DNA of 44,644 bases from Desulfobacteraceae bacterium (GCA_030593145.1 JAUVHU010000009.1:1-44644); one strand, 5' to 3'. Positions 34,452 through 43,827 are shown, numbered from the stretch's first letter. The notes: generated from the letters alone by a model not told the origin. Program-made: numbers and translations.

Positions 34452-34928
34452 TCAACAACACTGCTTAATGTTTTCAATAATCGAGGACGTTGAAATGCCG
34501 TGAACCATCGGAACCCTTATGACCCTGCCACCATTTGCTTTTACAAAATCGGCTCCGATAATATCAGCTTCCGGCCAGTCCTCTCCCTTGACAAGCACAT
34601 CGGGCTTTATTGCCTGAATTAACTTTAAAGGATCCGGTTCATGAAAAATTGTAATATAATCCACAAACCACATGCCGGAAAGAACCTCAGCCCTTTGATC
34701 CTGTGGCACAATCGGCCTTTTATCTCCTTTTATCGATTTTACGGATTTGTCGGAATTTAACCCTACTATTAGAATGTCTCCCTCAGCTCTGGCAGCGGCA
34801 AGATAGCGCACATGCCCCACATGCATTATATCAAAGCACCCATTCGTGAAGACAATCCGTTTACCTGAACTACGCAGGTCACGCGCCTTTTGCACAAGAT
34901 CGTTTAATTTGATAATTTTAGACAGCAT
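34452..34928 (-). CDS. rfaE2: D-glycero-beta-D-manno-heptose 1-phosphate adenylyltransferase
   Basis: Activates heptose 1-phosphate to ADP-heptose for the lipopolysaccharide core. The 158 residues correspond to the C-terminal half of E. coli HldE, here a separate protein. Motif FTNGCFDIMHVGHVRYLAAA (residues 26-45) holds the nucleotidyltransferase HxGH (HVGH); KPDVLVKGEDW and GISTSSIIENI match the family. Its start overlaps the end of the hydrolase gene by 11 bases, so both are co-transcribed. The heptosyltransferase-like gene at 43964 may use its product. Confidence 0.93.
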   Translation of the reverse strand: MLSKIIKLNDLVQKARDLRSSGKRIVFTNGCFDIMHVGHVRYLAAARAEGDILIVGLNSDKSVKSIKGDKRPIVPQDQRAEVLSGMWFVDYITIFHEPDPLKLIQAIKPDVLVKGEDWPEADIIGADFVKANGGRVIRVPMVHGISTSSIIENIKQCC

Positions 34929-35718
34929 ATGAGCCTGGAACCCTTTCGTCTAAACATGGTATTTTATTTCGAAATTCCGATATTTCAGAAAGATCAAGCC
35001 TGGCATTTAAAATGCACGATTCATTCTTTGCCATGTCAAGAACATCTCCCAATGGCGTAACAAACTGTGAATGGCCTCCATATTCAATACCCTCTTCCTT
35101 TCCATTCCGATTTGCCGCGATCACAAAGATCTGATTTTCAATAGCCCTTGCCTGCAATAGAATATCCCAGTGCCTGGTTCGTCCAATGGGCCATTGCGCT
35201 GACACAATAACAAGCATTGCCCGTGAAAGAGCAAGCGATCTGCAAAGTTCCGGGAATCTAAGATCATAACATATCATCAGCCCCACAGGCCCGATGGATG
35301 TTTCACACACAACCGCCTTATTTCCTGCAGAAAAATATTTATCCTCCCCGGTTAAAGAAAAAAGATGAATCTTCCTGTAGGTCCCTGCAATATCTCCAGT
35401 GCTGTCTATAACATACATGGTATTATAAATATTGCCGCCAAAAGATTCAGGCAGGGAACCGGCAATAATCATATTGTATTTGTATGCTGCTTGAGAAAGC
35501 CTGTCAATAACAGCGCCTGTCTTTGCGGCATGAACAGCCAGCCTTTGATTATCAAAGCCGCAGGACCACATCTCCGGAAGAACAGCAATATCTGCTTTCC
35601 CGGCGCCAAGAGAATCTATTCCTTTAAACGCTGCCTCAAGGTTTGATTCAACATCTCCCAGCTTAACATCAAATTGCACTATGCCTGCTTTAACAGTTTT
35701 TTTAGTCTCCATAATCAT
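34918..35718 (-). CDS. nitrilase-family carbon-nitrogen hydrolase (omega-amidase-like)
   Basis: A cytoplasmic amidase-fold enzyme. Start chosen at 35718, where AGGA precedes MIMETKKTVKAGIVQFDVKL; the upstream extension to 35844 is repeat-like DNA. The 266 residues contain the catalytic triad: Glu in VLPEMWSCGF (about residue 47), Lys in TYRKIHLF (about 115) and Cys in GLMICYDLRFPELCR (about 149). Length and motifs resemble YafV/NIT2 omega-amidases, which hydrolyse alpha-keto-acid amides. Exact substrate cannot be told. Confidence 0.88.
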   Translation of the reverse strand: MIMETKKTVKAGIVQFDVKLGDVESNLEAAFKGIDSLGAGKADIAVLPEMWSCGFDNQRLAVHAAKTGAVIDRLSQAAYKYNMIIAGSLPESFGGNIYNTMYVIDSTGDIAGTYRKIHLFSLTGEDKYFSAGNKAVVCETSIGPVGLMICYDLRFPELCRSLALSRAMLVIVSAQWPIGRTRHWDILLQARAIENQIFVIAANRNGKEEGIEYGGHSQFVTPLGDVLDMAKNESCILNARLDLSEISEFRNKIPCLDERVPGSYAV

Positions 35719-35904
35719 CAATCCTTGCTCCGATCTCTGACTTCCGACCTCCAACCTGCAGCCTCTGTTTCTTTTGCTCGTTCGGTATTTTTCATTCGCT
35801 TTTATACTAAATTTAAAGAGCAAAGCGACATCATTATTCAACATTCGACGTTGGACGTTCGATGTTCTTTTTTTTCTTCCGACCGCCGCCCCCTGACCCC
35901 TGAT

Positions 35905-36801
35905 TTATATTGCCCTGGCCAGCGTAAGAACATCGACGCTTTCTGCTCCGCCGCGCAAAAGAACTTTTGCGCATTCATTGGCTGTGGCTCCAGTTGTATA
36001 AACATCATCCACAAGAAGTATCTTTTTTTCAATAATATTTGATGATTTATTTATACTGAAAGCATTTTTTATATTTGCAGCCCTTTGCTTGCGGCCAAGG
36101 CCGGTCTGCGACTGTGTCCATCTGTTTCTTAACAGAAGATGTTTGTCAATCTCAATATGCGCAAAATTTATACTCAAAGATTTTGCGAGCTGAACCCAGT
36201 TCTTGACAAGAAGAAAAGACTGATTAAAACCCCTTTTCCTAAACCGTTTTATATGAAGAGGAACAGGCACAATAATATCTATACTTTCTTTATCCCAATA
36301 ACTCATAAAAGCCGAAAAAAGAAGCATCCCAAGCGGCCTCGCAAGCTGGATTTTTCCTTTATATTTCAAAGAATGGATCATTGCCATAAGCGCCTTGTCA
36401 TAAACACCCGAGGCACAAGATCTTCTGATTTTTTTGGGGGATGTTATACATTCTCCGCAAATGTGATCCTCTCCCTCACGGCTTTTAAACATTATTCCGC
36501 ATGACAAACAAATTGGTGACTCAACAGATATAAAGCTATTAGAACATTCCTGGCACAAATATGGCGACATCAATTTTTTAAAAGTAAATCTTTCTATATA
36601 ATTAAAAGAATCATCATATTGAACATCTTTTTCATTCAAACTACAGACCTGACGTTGTGCAGGATGAAAAAAGGTTCCGCAGGCCATACATTTTGCGGGG
36701 AAAACAGCCTGTTCCAGAATTCCGGTCGCGTAAATTAACAGCTTTCTTAAACCTAAGTTAAGCGATTTTTTGCGAAGATATGTGCTGAGATCTTGATGCA
36801 T
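35905..36801 (-). CDS. ComF-family phosphoribosyltransferase-like protein
   Basis: The 298 residues combine N-terminal zinc-binding cysteine pairs (KCMACG, LCQECSN, PICLSCGIMF, ICGEC) with a C-terminal PRTase fold, including the PRPP-binding motif KILLVDDVYTTGATANECA (about residues 257-275). ComF proteins take part in DNA uptake in competent bacteria and occur with type IV pilus genes; in this window they could work with the pilus at 0.8-6.1 kb (inference). The start is uncertain: 36801 (MHQDLSTYLRKK) is preferred because the longer frame to 36870 crosses a palindromic repeat; no clear ribosome binding site. Confidence 0.85.
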   Translation of the reverse strand: MHQDLSTYLRKKSLNLGLRKLLIYATGILEQAVFPAKCMACGTFFHPAQRQVCSLNEKDVQYDDSFNYIERFTFKKLMSPYLCQECSNSFISVESPICLSCGIMFKSREGEDHICGECITSPKKIRRSCASGVYDKALMAMIHSLKYKGKIQLARPLGMLLFSAFMSYWDKESIDIIVPVPLHIKRFRKRGFNQSFLLVKNWVQLAKSLSINFAHIEIDKHLLLRNRWTQSQTGLGRKQRAANIKNAFSINKSSNIIEKKILLVDDVYTTGATANECAKVLLRGGAESVDVLTLARAI

Positions 36802-36915
36802 AAGGATTTGTAAAAACCGCGGGCATACCCGCGGATATGTCGAGGATTTTTGCGAAGCCTTTATGCGCAAGAGATCGGCGCAGATCGAGTAAAAAATCGC
36901 TCAACGTAGGTTAAA

Positions 36916-38139
36916 CTAACCGATATTTTCACATATTCTCTCCGCAAACTCCGAACATTTTACCTTTTTTGCCCCTTTTATCTGACGGGCAAGGTCGTAT
37001 GTGACAATACCTTCTTTAACAGTAGCTTTAAGAGCGGTTCTGATTAATTCGGATGATTCCTGCCAGCCAATGTGATCAAGCAGCATTGCTCCTGAAAGAA
37101 TCAAAGAACCTGGATTTACCTTGTCCTGATCCGCATACTTTGGGGCTGTGCCGTGGGTTGCCTCAAAAACAGCGCACTTGTCACCGATATTTGCGCCAGG
37201 CGCTATTCCAAGACCGCCTACTTGAGCCGCAAGCGCATCAGAAAGATAGTCTCCATTAAGGTTTGGTGTGGCAATAACATTATATTCTTCAGGCCGAAGA
37301 AGCACCTGCTGAAACAGCATATCTGCGATTCTGTCCTTTATAACCACCTTTCCTTCCGGCCGGTTGCCATTGTATGTGTCATAAAGTTCGTTTTCGGTTA
37401 TAGTCTGGTCTTTAAACTTTTCCCTCGCTACTTCATAACCCCATTTGCTGAACGCCCCCTCTGTAAACTTCATTATATTACCCTTATGCATAAGGGTAAC
37501 ACTCGGCAACCTGTTTTCAATCGCGTATAAAATGGCTTTTGACACCAGCCTCTTGGTCTTTCTTTCGCTTATGGGTTTTATGCCTATGCCCGCATCGTCC
37601 GGCAAGATAATTCCCATCCTGGTTTTAAGAAAAGATATAAAATCTTTTGCCTCATCACTTCCTGCTTCCCATTCAATACCGGCATAAACATCTTCCGTAT
37701 TTTCCCGAAAAATAACCATATCAACCTTTTCAGGATGTTTCATGGGGCTGGGGACATTATCTATGTATTTCACAGGCCGGACACATGCATAAAGATCCAG
37801 TTCCTGACGTATTGTAACATTTAAACTTCTTATCCCTTTCCCCACAGGTGTGGTCAAAGGCCCTTTTATCGCGACCACATTTTCTTTTATTGTATCAAGT
37901 GTTTCAGGAGGAAGCCAGCTGCCTGTCTTCTGATACCCCTTTTCACCGGCATAAACCTCAAGCCACGATATCTTTTTATCTCCTTTATATGCCGCAAGCA
38001 CAGCTTGGTCCATCACCATTTTTGCCGCGCGCCACACATCCCGGCCTATCCCATCCCCTTCAATAAAGGAAATAACCGGATTGTCCGGCACTTGAAGTGT
38101 CCCGTCATTATTACATATTATCTTTGCTGAATTATCCAT
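36916..38139 (-). CDS. icd: isocitrate dehydrogenase (NADP+)
   Basis: Oxidative decarboxylation of isocitrate to 2-oxoglutarate in the TCA cycle. The 407-residue protein has the early [11 protein letters not shown] motif (about residues 26-36), the substrate loop [20 protein letters not shown] (about 117-136) with its Ser that in E. coli is phosphorylated, [23 protein letters not shown] with catalytic Asps, and [18 protein letters not shown] (about 331-348), where the Lys-Tyr pair indicates NADP use. A GGAG lies about 12 bases before the ATG. A stand-alone gene. Confidence 0.96.
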   Translation of the reverse strand: MDNSAKIICNNDGTLQVPDNPVISFIEGDGIGRDVWRAAKMVMDQAVLAAYKGDKKISWLEVYAGEKGYQKTGSWLPPETLDTIKENVVAIKGPLTTPVGKGIRSLNVTIRQELDLYACVRPVKYIDNVPSPMKHPEKVDMVIFRENTEDVYAGIEWEAGSDEAKDFISFLKTRMGIILPDDAGIGIKPISERKTKRLVSKAILYAIENRLPSVTLMHKGNIMKFTEGAFSKWGYEVAREKFKDQTITENELYDTYNGNRPEGKVVIKDRIADMLFQQVLLRPEEYNVIATPNLNGDYLSDALAAQVGGLGIAPGANIGDKCAVFEATHGTAPKYADQDKVNPGSLILSGAMLLDHIGWQESSELIRTALKATVKEGIVTYDLARQIKGAKKVKCSEFAERICENIG

Positions 38140-38166
38140 ATCTTAATAATCACTCCTGTTAATCCT

Positions 38167-38293
38167 GATGGCATCGTAAAAAGTCCCATCTACTGCGTTG
38201 CAGTGATTTTTCAGACTCTCAATATACTATATGTATGCCTTCGATCCTGAAAAATTACTACGCCTTGTATATGAAACTTTTTACTTAGCCATT
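38167..38293. repeat. 127-bp palindromic dispersed repeat, copy 2
   Basis: Same length and structure as 11-137 with a few substitutions (for example ATACTATATGTATG for ATACTATACGTATG). It begins 28 bases upstream of the icd start and shares the TCGTAAAAAGT end. Confidence 0.88.
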
Positions 38294-38303
38294 TATAGTT
38301 AAT

Positions 38304-38480
38304 CTTGTAAAAAGTCTTTTATGAACGACTTTGAGCATTTTGGGAAAAAAGCAATTGAGATGTTCATCATTAAGAAATGCAAGCTGCTTGAGAGCGTTAG
38401 CTCGAGTTCTTGCATTTTAGATGAACATATCAATTGCGCCCAAAATGGTCATGAAGTGAACAAAATAAACTTTTTACGAA
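38304..38480. repeat. 177-bp long imperfect palindrome
   Basis: Outer ends TTGTAAAAAGT and ACTTTTTACGAA. Inside, CATTTTGGG pairs with CCCAAAATG, GCAATTGAGATGTTCATC with GATGAACATATCAATTGC, and AAATGCAAG with CTTGCATTT around a CTCGAG centre. It directly follows the 127-bp element, so two different elements with the same end motif sit side by side. Confidence 0.85.
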
Positions 38481-38607
38481 ATTGTCAATTTTGATGTTAT
38501 AAATTTGTACAATTACAAAAAAACTCTTACCACAGAGCACACTGAAATTTTCTATAATCCGCCACCGTACTTTTCCCTAACAGTCTTCAGCCTATACACC
38601 TAAGTAG

Positions 38608-39354
38608 TTACTTCTTTATTTTCCTCTGCCTGAATGCTTCATACATTACCACAGCGCCGGCAACTGAAGCATTTAGCGAGGTTACCGGCCCTTCCTGCGG
38701 AATGGATGTTATAAAGTCACAATGCTTTTTTACAAGACTGCGAATTCCTTTTTCTTCACCACCGATAATAACGGCAATTGAACCTGAAAAATCAAAGGAA
38801 AAAATTGAGCTTTGGGCGACTTTATCCATTCCCACAATCCAGATCCCTTTTTTCTTCAGCAAGTTCATTGTACTTACCATGTTTGTTGCAATGGCCAATA
38901 CAATATGCTCAAGCGCGCCGGCAGAAGATCTGGAAACAGCCGGTGTGGGCATCGCTGATCTGTCCCTTGTAATAACAACGCCATCAATCCCGACACAAAG
39001 CGCAGTCCTGATCAGGGCACCAAGGTTATGTGGATCTACAACATTGTCAAGCAGCAGCAAAAAATGACCAGCATCAGCCGGTCTTCGTTTATCGATAATA
39101 TCAGAAAGCCCTGCCAAAGGATATGGGCTTACACTTGCTCCAATTCCCTGGTGCAGTTCTGTGCCTGTAATAGACTCCAGCTTAGATGTCTTTATTCTTT
39201 CAATAGGTATTTTTAAAGAAGCTGCAACTTCCAGAATCTTTTTTAGACGCTTTGAAGCCTTATCCTGCGAAAGATATATCTTATAGAAATTTCTTCTGCC
39301 GGCCTTAAGAGCTTCAAATACAGGATGAATTCCATAAAGTACTTCTGTCTTCAT
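38608..39354 (-). CDS. rlmB: 23S rRNA (guanosine2251-2'-O)-methyltransferase RlmB
   Basis: SpoU-family enzyme that methylates G2251 in the peptidyl-transferase P-loop. The 248 residues start with the substrate-binding domain (LYGIHPVFEALKAGRR, residues 5-20) and continue with the SPOUT knot: LLLDNVVDPHNLGALIRTA (about 101-119), SRSSAGALEH, VIIGGEEKGIRSLVKKHCD and IPQEGPVTSLNASVAGAVVM near the end. All three conserved motifs are intact. Last gene of the DUF4416-yicC-remA-gmk cluster. Confidence 0.95.
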   Translation of the reverse strand: MKTEVLYGIHPVFEALKAGRRNFYKIYLSQDKASKRLKKILEVAASLKIPIERIKTSKLESITGTELHQGIGASVSPYPLAGLSDIIDKRRPADAGHFLLLLDNVVDPHNLGALIRTALCVGIDGVVITRDRSAMPTPAVSRSSAGALEHIVLAIATNMVSTMNLLKKKGIWIVGMDKVAQSSIFSFDFSGSIAVIIGGEEKGIRSLVKKHCDFITSIPQEGPVTSLNASVAGAVVMYEAFRQRKIKK

Positions 39355-39431
39355 ATTATCTCACAGATCAGGCATGCTCAATGCACAGTTCACAGGGGCA
39401 GAACTCTATGCTCAGACTTTTAAACTATACC

Positions 39432-40004
39432 CTAACACCTGTGACTATAGCTTTCTATAATTTCGATTAATTCGGAAATAGCATTTGACAGCTTGTCATT
39501 GATAATAACGTGACGATATAAACCTTTCTTTTCCATCTCCTTTTCTACTGCAACAAGACGTTTTACAATGCTCTGCTCGCTGTCAGTACCTCTGGATTCC
39601 AGACGGGATCTGAGGATATCCAATGAAGGAGGCAATATAAAAATAGTAATACTGTCAGGATATCGCTCGGTAATCTGCATAGCTCCCTGAACATCTATAT
39701 CAAGAAGTATATCATTGCCTGATGCTAGACAATTATCCAGAAATTCTGCGGAAGTGCCGTAATAATTGCCATAAACCTCCGCCCACTCCACCCATCTGCC
39801 GGTTTCAATCCCTTTTTTAAAATCTTCTATCGGGATAAAATTATAATCAACACCATCATGTTCACCCCTGCGAGGACTCCTTGTCGTGCATGATACCGAA
39901 TAGGTTATGTCCTTTAACCTGTCAAGCACGGCTCTGCAAAGGGTTGTCTTGCCGGCGCCTGACGGAGCGGAAATAATATAAAGATTAGCGGTGTTATTTT
40001 TCAT
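39432..40004 (-). CDS. gmk: guanylate kinase
   Basis: Phosphorylates GMP to GDP. The 190 residues have the P-loop SAPSGAGKTTLCRAV (residues 13-27), GMP-binding VSCTTRSPRRGEHDGVDYNFI (about 37-57, with Arg, Tyr), and DIDVQGAMQI (about 99). Typical length. It follows remA and yicC, an order seen in many bacteria. Confidence 0.97.
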   Translation of the reverse strand: MKNNTANLYIISAPSGAGKTTLCRAVLDRLKDITYSVSCTTRSPRRGEHDGVDYNFIPIEDFKKGIETGRWVEWAEVYGNYYGTSAEFLDNCLASGNDILLDIDVQGAMQITERYPDSITIFILPPSLDILRSRLESRGTDSEQSIVKRLVAVEKEMEKKGLYRHVIINDKLSNAISELIEIIESYSHRC

Positions 40005-40091
40005 CTTATTATAGCCATAATCCTTAATCCCCTAATCCTTTACCAACAACCCACTTAACCGTCATTCCAACTCCGCATCAAGTACGGAATA

Positions 40092-40364
40092 TTACTCATT
40101 CATAACAGGTTGCTTTGGTTCCTGAAGGGCGACAAATCGCTGGGATATTGTTTCTGCCTGTATAGCTGAAAGAATTACATGGTTGCTGTCCATAATAATT
40201 ATCGAACGGGTTTTGCGGCCATGGGTCGCGTTAACCAGACGGTTATCTTTCTTTGCTTCATCTTTAAGACGTTTCATGGGAGCAGAATTTGGATCTACTA
40301 TCGCTACAACCCGTTCAGCCACCACAGTATTCCCGAATCCAATATTCAATAAGCTCTTTTCCAT
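40092..40364 (-). CDS. remA: RemA/DUF370-like regulatory protein
   Basis: Start chosen at 40364, preceded by GGGAGG; the frame extends to 40403 where it overlaps the yicC stop (ATGA). The 90-residue protein begins [20 protein letters not shown] and has [17 protein letters not shown] and [20 protein letters not shown], the core of the DUF370 family. In Bacillus RemA is a DNA-binding activator of matrix genes; in Gram-negatives the role is unknown. Its place between yicC and gmk is conserved. Confidence 0.88.
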   Translation of the reverse strand: MEKSLLNIGFGNTVVAERVVAIVDPNSAPMKRLKDEAKKDNRLVNATHGRKTRSIIIMDSNHVILSAIQAETISQRFVALQEPKQPVMNE

Positions 40365-40399
40365 GCTACCTCCCGCGAATAAAATAATTTCTTTCGTTC

Positions 40400-41281
40400 T
40401 CATTCCACATTCTGCATCTGTTCCCGTATCTTCTCAAGTTCGGACTTAATATCAACAACCATATGGGACAGTTGTGCTTTTCCGGCCTTGGACCCTATGG
40501 TGTTGATTTCACGGTTCAATTCCTGCAGCAAAAAATTAAGCTTCCGACCAGCCGGCTCCTTTGAATCCATAATAGCTCGAAACTGCTTGATGTGACTGGC
40601 AATTCTTACGATTTCTTCGGAGATATCACTTCTGCCGGCTAAAAGCGCCGCTTCCTGTGCAATCCGTTCAGGATCAATATCTACCACACCTTTTGTTAAT
40701 ACTGAGATACGTTCACTTAGACGTTCCTGATAAAGAGATAAAAGACCGCTCGATTCTTTATCGATCTTATCAACCGTCATTTCAATATAATCAATGCGCT
40801 TAACAATATCGCCGGCTATGAAATCACCCTCTTTTTTTCGCATAGCAACGATATCACTCATAGTCTTGTCAATGCAATCCTTTATAACAGGCCAGCAATC
40901 CTCCATATTTCTTATGTTTTCAGCAGGTTTTATAACTCCGCCAACACCGGCCAACAAATCCAGAGATACTTGCGAATCAATACTTAACCCGTCTTTCAAC
41001 TGCATAAGGGCGTTATAATATGCTGCGGCCCTGTTGTTATCGACTTCAAAAGCAACTGCCTCCTCGGAATCATCTATAATATATAATTTTATCTCTATGC
41101 GTCCTCTTTCAACCCTGTCTGATACAATGCTTTTTATCTTATCTTCGAGAGACAAATACCTGCGCGGAATATTCAATACAACATCAAGGTATCGACTATT
41201 ATAGGAACGGATATCGACTGTGACGGTCAGATCTTCTTTTACCCTTTCGGATCTTGCGTAACCTGTCATGCTGTTGATCAT
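40400..41281 (-). CDS. yicC: YicC-family endoribonuclease
   Basis: The 293-residue protein begins [11 protein letters not shown], the family hallmark, and ends with [25 protein letters not shown] (region at about residues 239-263), the conserved C-terminal domain containing acidic residues proposed for catalysis. YicC in E. coli is an RNase that acts on certain small RNAs. Start overlaps the DUF4416 stop (ATGA), and the stop overlaps the remA frame, so the three genes are coupled. Confidence 0.93.
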   Translation of the reverse strand: MINSMTGYARSERVKEDLTVTVDIRSYNSRYLDVVLNIPRRYLSLEDKIKSIVSDRVERGRIEIKLYIIDDSEEAVAFEVDNNRAAAYYNALMQLKDGLSIDSQVSLDLLAGVGGVIKPAENIRNMEDCWPVIKDCIDKTMSDIVAMRKKEGDFIAGDIVKRIDYIEMTVDKIDKESSGLLSLYQERLSERISVLTKGVVDIDPERIAQEAALLAGRSDISEEIVRIASHIKQFRAIMDSKEPAGRKLNFLLQELNREINTIGSKAGKAQLSHMVVDIKSELEKIREQMQNVE

Positions 41282-41814
41282 TTTATTATTTCCTGTTTTA
41301 AATCGATTAAATATTTGCTGCGTACAAGTTCAAGATAGGAGAGCATCTTTTTATCAGCATAATCCGGATATGTCCAAGGTAATGTTTTAAATTCTCCCTT
41401 TGAATAAATCAGGGTCAAATCCGCATAAATCCCTTTGCCGATATAAATCCTGTGAGCATAATTCTTTCCTGTAGCAAGAACAAATCGTGCCCGGATCATA
41501 TAGCCTGGATCAAGGTTTAGCATCCGTTTGCTGTTTTTTAAATTCCTGAGCTCAAGATCGTTTGTTTTGAGTTTAATATCAGCCAGCGCACTCTGCTTAA
41601 TAAGGTTTTTAAATACAATAATACGCCTGAAAAGAGGTGAACCCATCTCAGGTTCATAATAGGTGGTAAAGTCAAATGGAATCCATGAACTTATCATGTC
41701 GACAGGACCGAATTTTTCGGCAAGCTCTTTTGCCACAGGAACAATCATGCTCTTTTCCTGCAAAAAAAGGCTTATAAGCAGTTTTGCTGGATCAGGAGGT
41801 TGAGGTGTGCTCAT
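41278..41814 (-). CDS. DUF4416 family protein
   Basis: Product of 178 residues: KLLISLFLQEKSMIVPVAKE (about residues 11-30), then FDFTTYYEPEMGSPLFRRII (about 49-68) and a C-terminal YADLTLIYSKGEFKTLPWTYPDY. These match the DUF4416 family, known mainly from deltaproteobacteria and relatives, function unknown. It overlaps yicC by four bases. The start has no evident ribosome binding site. Confidence 0.88.
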   Translation of the reverse strand: MSTPQPPDPAKLLISLFLQEKSMIVPVAKELAEKFGPVDMISSWIPFDFTTYYEPEMGSPLFRRIIVFKNLIKQSALADIKLKTNDLELRNLKNSKRMLNLDPGYMIRARFVLATGKNYAHRIYIGKGIYADLTLIYSKGEFKTLPWTYPDYADKKMLSYLELVRSKYLIDLKQEIIK

Positions 41815-41839
41815 GTCATTAAGGTTCAGAGTTCAAGTG

Positions 41840-42004
41840 TCAGAATTTGCGAAACTCTACAGGCTAAAGAGAAAGATACTAAATGCTTTCTTGTTATCAA
41901 TGCATAATATTGCCGAAGGGTTCGATTCCGAATCAAATTCAGAATTCATCCGATTCTTACGATACGCCAAGTCGCTAACCGTGAACCGGACAACTGCCAA
42001 TTGA
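41840..42004 (+). pseudogene. fragment of a four-helix-bundle (S23/IVP-type) protein gene
   Basis: Reads FAKLYRLKRKILNAFLLSMH, then NIAEGFDSESNSEFIRFLRYAKS. The NIAEG and SNxEFIRFLxxAxGS pattern is typical of this family, usually about 120 residues. Both ends are missing. It joins at 42003 to a piece of a Trm112-like gene. Confidence 0.7.
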
Positions 42005-42042
42005 GCATTTCGAGAAGCTCCTGACTTATTAGCATAATTTCC
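42003..42042 (-). pseudogene. 5' remnant of a Trm112-like gene
   Basis: On the minus strand GGAGGAAATT is followed by ATG and codons for LISQELLEML, matching GGAGGAAATT-ATG-TISRELLEIL of the intact gene at 43654-43827. The frame is lost after about 11 codons where the four-helix-bundle fragment begins. Confidence 0.7.
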
Positions 42043-42316
42043 TCCATTATTATATATGATGAATTTGTAAAAGGCTATATTATGCTGCTTTGCAACACCG
42101 CAGACGAAAATAACTTTTGCGTATTTTTTAGTCTATATTATATAAGGACAAAAAGTGAATGTGGTAATTACTCCTAACACAGTTGGATGCTTCTGTAAGA
42201 GGCTCTCTTATACCAAATAATAGCCAAGGTTAAAAATAAATTTATTATAATTTTTGTCTATTACAAAATCTGTTTACACAGACAAATTTAAGAGTTATAA
42301 TAATTTTGTATTTTGC
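42043..42316. repeat. gap with duplicated upstream sequence
   Basis: The stretch 42220-42285 (AATAGCCAAGGTTAAAAATA, then AATTTTTGTCTATTACAAAA) is a diverged copy of 43888-43935 (AATAATCAAGGTTGTAAAAA, then AATTTTTGCCTGTTGCAAAA). No gene. The first part contains a GAATTTGTAAAAGGC motif related to the dispersed repeats. Confidence 0.6.
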
Positions 42317-42555
42317 GAGTATCATCATTTAAAGATCGACCACGTCAAACGGTTCTCTTCCGGTAAAGTTTATATCAATGGGTTCGAGGGGTTTTGGAGT
42401 TGGCCAAGGAAAGACTTATAAAACACCATCTCACTTCTAAAACACATTTCCCTCTGTATTTAAAAGAACTTGAATTCAGATATAATAATCGTTACATGGA
42501 TATCTTCGATAAATTCACCAATTATTTGTGTAATTTAGTGCCAAAACTTAACTAA
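42317..42555 (+). pseudogene. IS1595 (ISXO2-like) transposase C-terminal remnant
   Basis: Frame one reads EYHHLKIDHVKRFSSGKVYI and NGFEGFWSWPRKDL; after a one-base frameshift near 42416 it continues HFPLYLKELEFRYNNRYMDI. The NGxExFWSxxKR and FPLYLKExEFRYNNR patterns are typical of the DDE domain end of ISXO2-like transposases. The N-terminal part is missing. Confidence 0.75.
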
Positions 42556-42648
42556 TTACCTAATTTTAAATATACTATTTTTCAATTTCATACATCAATA
42601 ATAATCATCAAATAGCTAAAGAAATAATGATAGAAAAGGAATAAAGTT

Positions 42649-43583
42649 TTGACAAACAGCAAATCAAGTCAGTCTATTTATGTCATTGGCTTTCCTAAGT
42701 CCGGCAATACTTGGTTAACAAGACTACTTGCTGATTGTTTGCAGTTTAGAGTAGGCACCAGTTTGAACGATGACGATCATATTGAAATCGCTTCCTCAGT
42801 TAATTCACAATTAGATATTCCTGTTGCGACTGATTTTACTATATGGAAAGCACATTTACTACCTTCTATATTAATGAAAACAAGAAATGAAAACATAATT
42901 AAAGCAGTTTATATATATCGTGATTTCAGGGATATCGTGATTTCGGCATTTTTTTATCACTATAGTAAAATTGGTGCAACTGAATTATACCAAAACAAAA
43001 CGATGTCGCTAAAGAATTTTTTCCAGCTATTAACAAAGCCTTTAATTTCCCAAAAAAGGAATGGACAGAAAGACATTGGTTCATTAGCAGATTATATGCG
43101 ATACTGTTGTAAAAATAGTCCTGAGAGATTGTTGTATAAGCATACAGTTTCGATATCAAAAGCTTGGTCAGATGAAGTAGGAGCTTGGTCAAATCATATA
43201 ACTACCTGGCTCAACTTTAAAAAAAACAATCTGAATTCTAAGATAGTATTTATTTCATATGAAAAACTGCTAAGTGATACAATAATGACTTTAAAAAAAA
43301 TTATTGATGGCATGGAACTTGTGTTACCTTCAGAAGAGCGTCTTAAAAGCACTGTAAGACGTCAGTCATTAAAAGAGCAAAAAAAAAAATTGAGGAAAAT
43401 AGCGATGAGAACTTACCATTAGGGAAAAAATTTAATATAAGGTTTCTTAGAAAAGGCGTTGCTGGCGATTGGAAGAATTTTTTTACTGAGGGAATGGGAG
43501 AAATTGTAGAAAAATATCATGGCGAGATGCTTTTAAATTTAGGATATACCAATAAAGCCAATTGGTACGAGTCCTTGCCTTAA
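42649..43583 (+). CDS. sulfotransferase, split by a frameshift in an A11 run
   Basis: Transfers sulfate from PAPS to a carbohydrate or other acceptor. The first frame (42649-43422, 257 codons) begins at a TTG with AGGA eight bases upstream. It has the 5'-phosphosulfate loop IGFPKSGNTWLTRLL (about residues 13-27) and the 3'-phosphate motif YRDFRDIVISAFFY (about 93-106). The second frame, from 43389 to 43583, reads NIRFLRKGVAGDWKNFFTEG, the required C-terminal PAPS-binding RKGxxGDWK, and ends WYESLP. Joining them needs a -1 shift (or one added A) in the run at 43379-43389, giving about 311 residues. Sequencing error, phase variation or programmed slippage are all possible. Confidence 0.85.
43379..43389 (+). 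other. A11 homopolymer at the sulfotransferase frameshift
   Basis: Eleven consecutive A. The reading frame before it is open up to it and the correct C-terminal frame is exactly one base back. Runs of this length are known sites of polymerase slippage. Confidence 0.85.
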
Positions 43584-43653
43584 ATTAAACGTAATATTTT
43601 AGCCTTTTGAAAAATGGGTCATTTTCGAACTTTCCTGCTTTCGTGATGCTCCT

Positions 43654-43827
43654 TTAAGCTTCTATCGGCTTTGCCTCATCAATAAGCATTATTGGAATAT
43701 CATCTCTAATCTCATATAACAGCTTGCACTTATCACATATAAGCCCGTCTTTTGCATCATTTAAATGTATATCGCCCTTGCACTTTGGACAGGCAAGTAT
43801 TTCAAGAAGCTCCCTGCTGATTGTCAT
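43654..43827 (-). CDS. Trm112-like zinc-ribbon protein
   Basis: A 57-residue protein, MTISRELLEILACPKCKGDI at the start, LICDKCKLLYEI in the middle and DIPIMLIDEAKPIE at the end. Two CxxC pairs (CPKC, CDKC) form a zinc site; the fold is that of Trm112/YcaR, small activators of methyltransferases in other systems. GGAGGAAATT precedes the ATG. Too short to be picked up by length filters but clearly a gene. It is convergent with the sulfotransferase and divergent from the glycosyltransferase. Confidence 0.92.
   Translation of the reverse strand: MTISRELLEILACPKCKGDIHLNDAKDGLICDKCKLLYEIRDDIPIMLIDEAKPIEA

Noticed and set aside
41925-41945. tRNA-like GGTTCGATTCC (T-arm)
   Set aside because: No acceptor or anticodon stem around it; the bases encode EGFDSES of the four-helix-bundle fragment.
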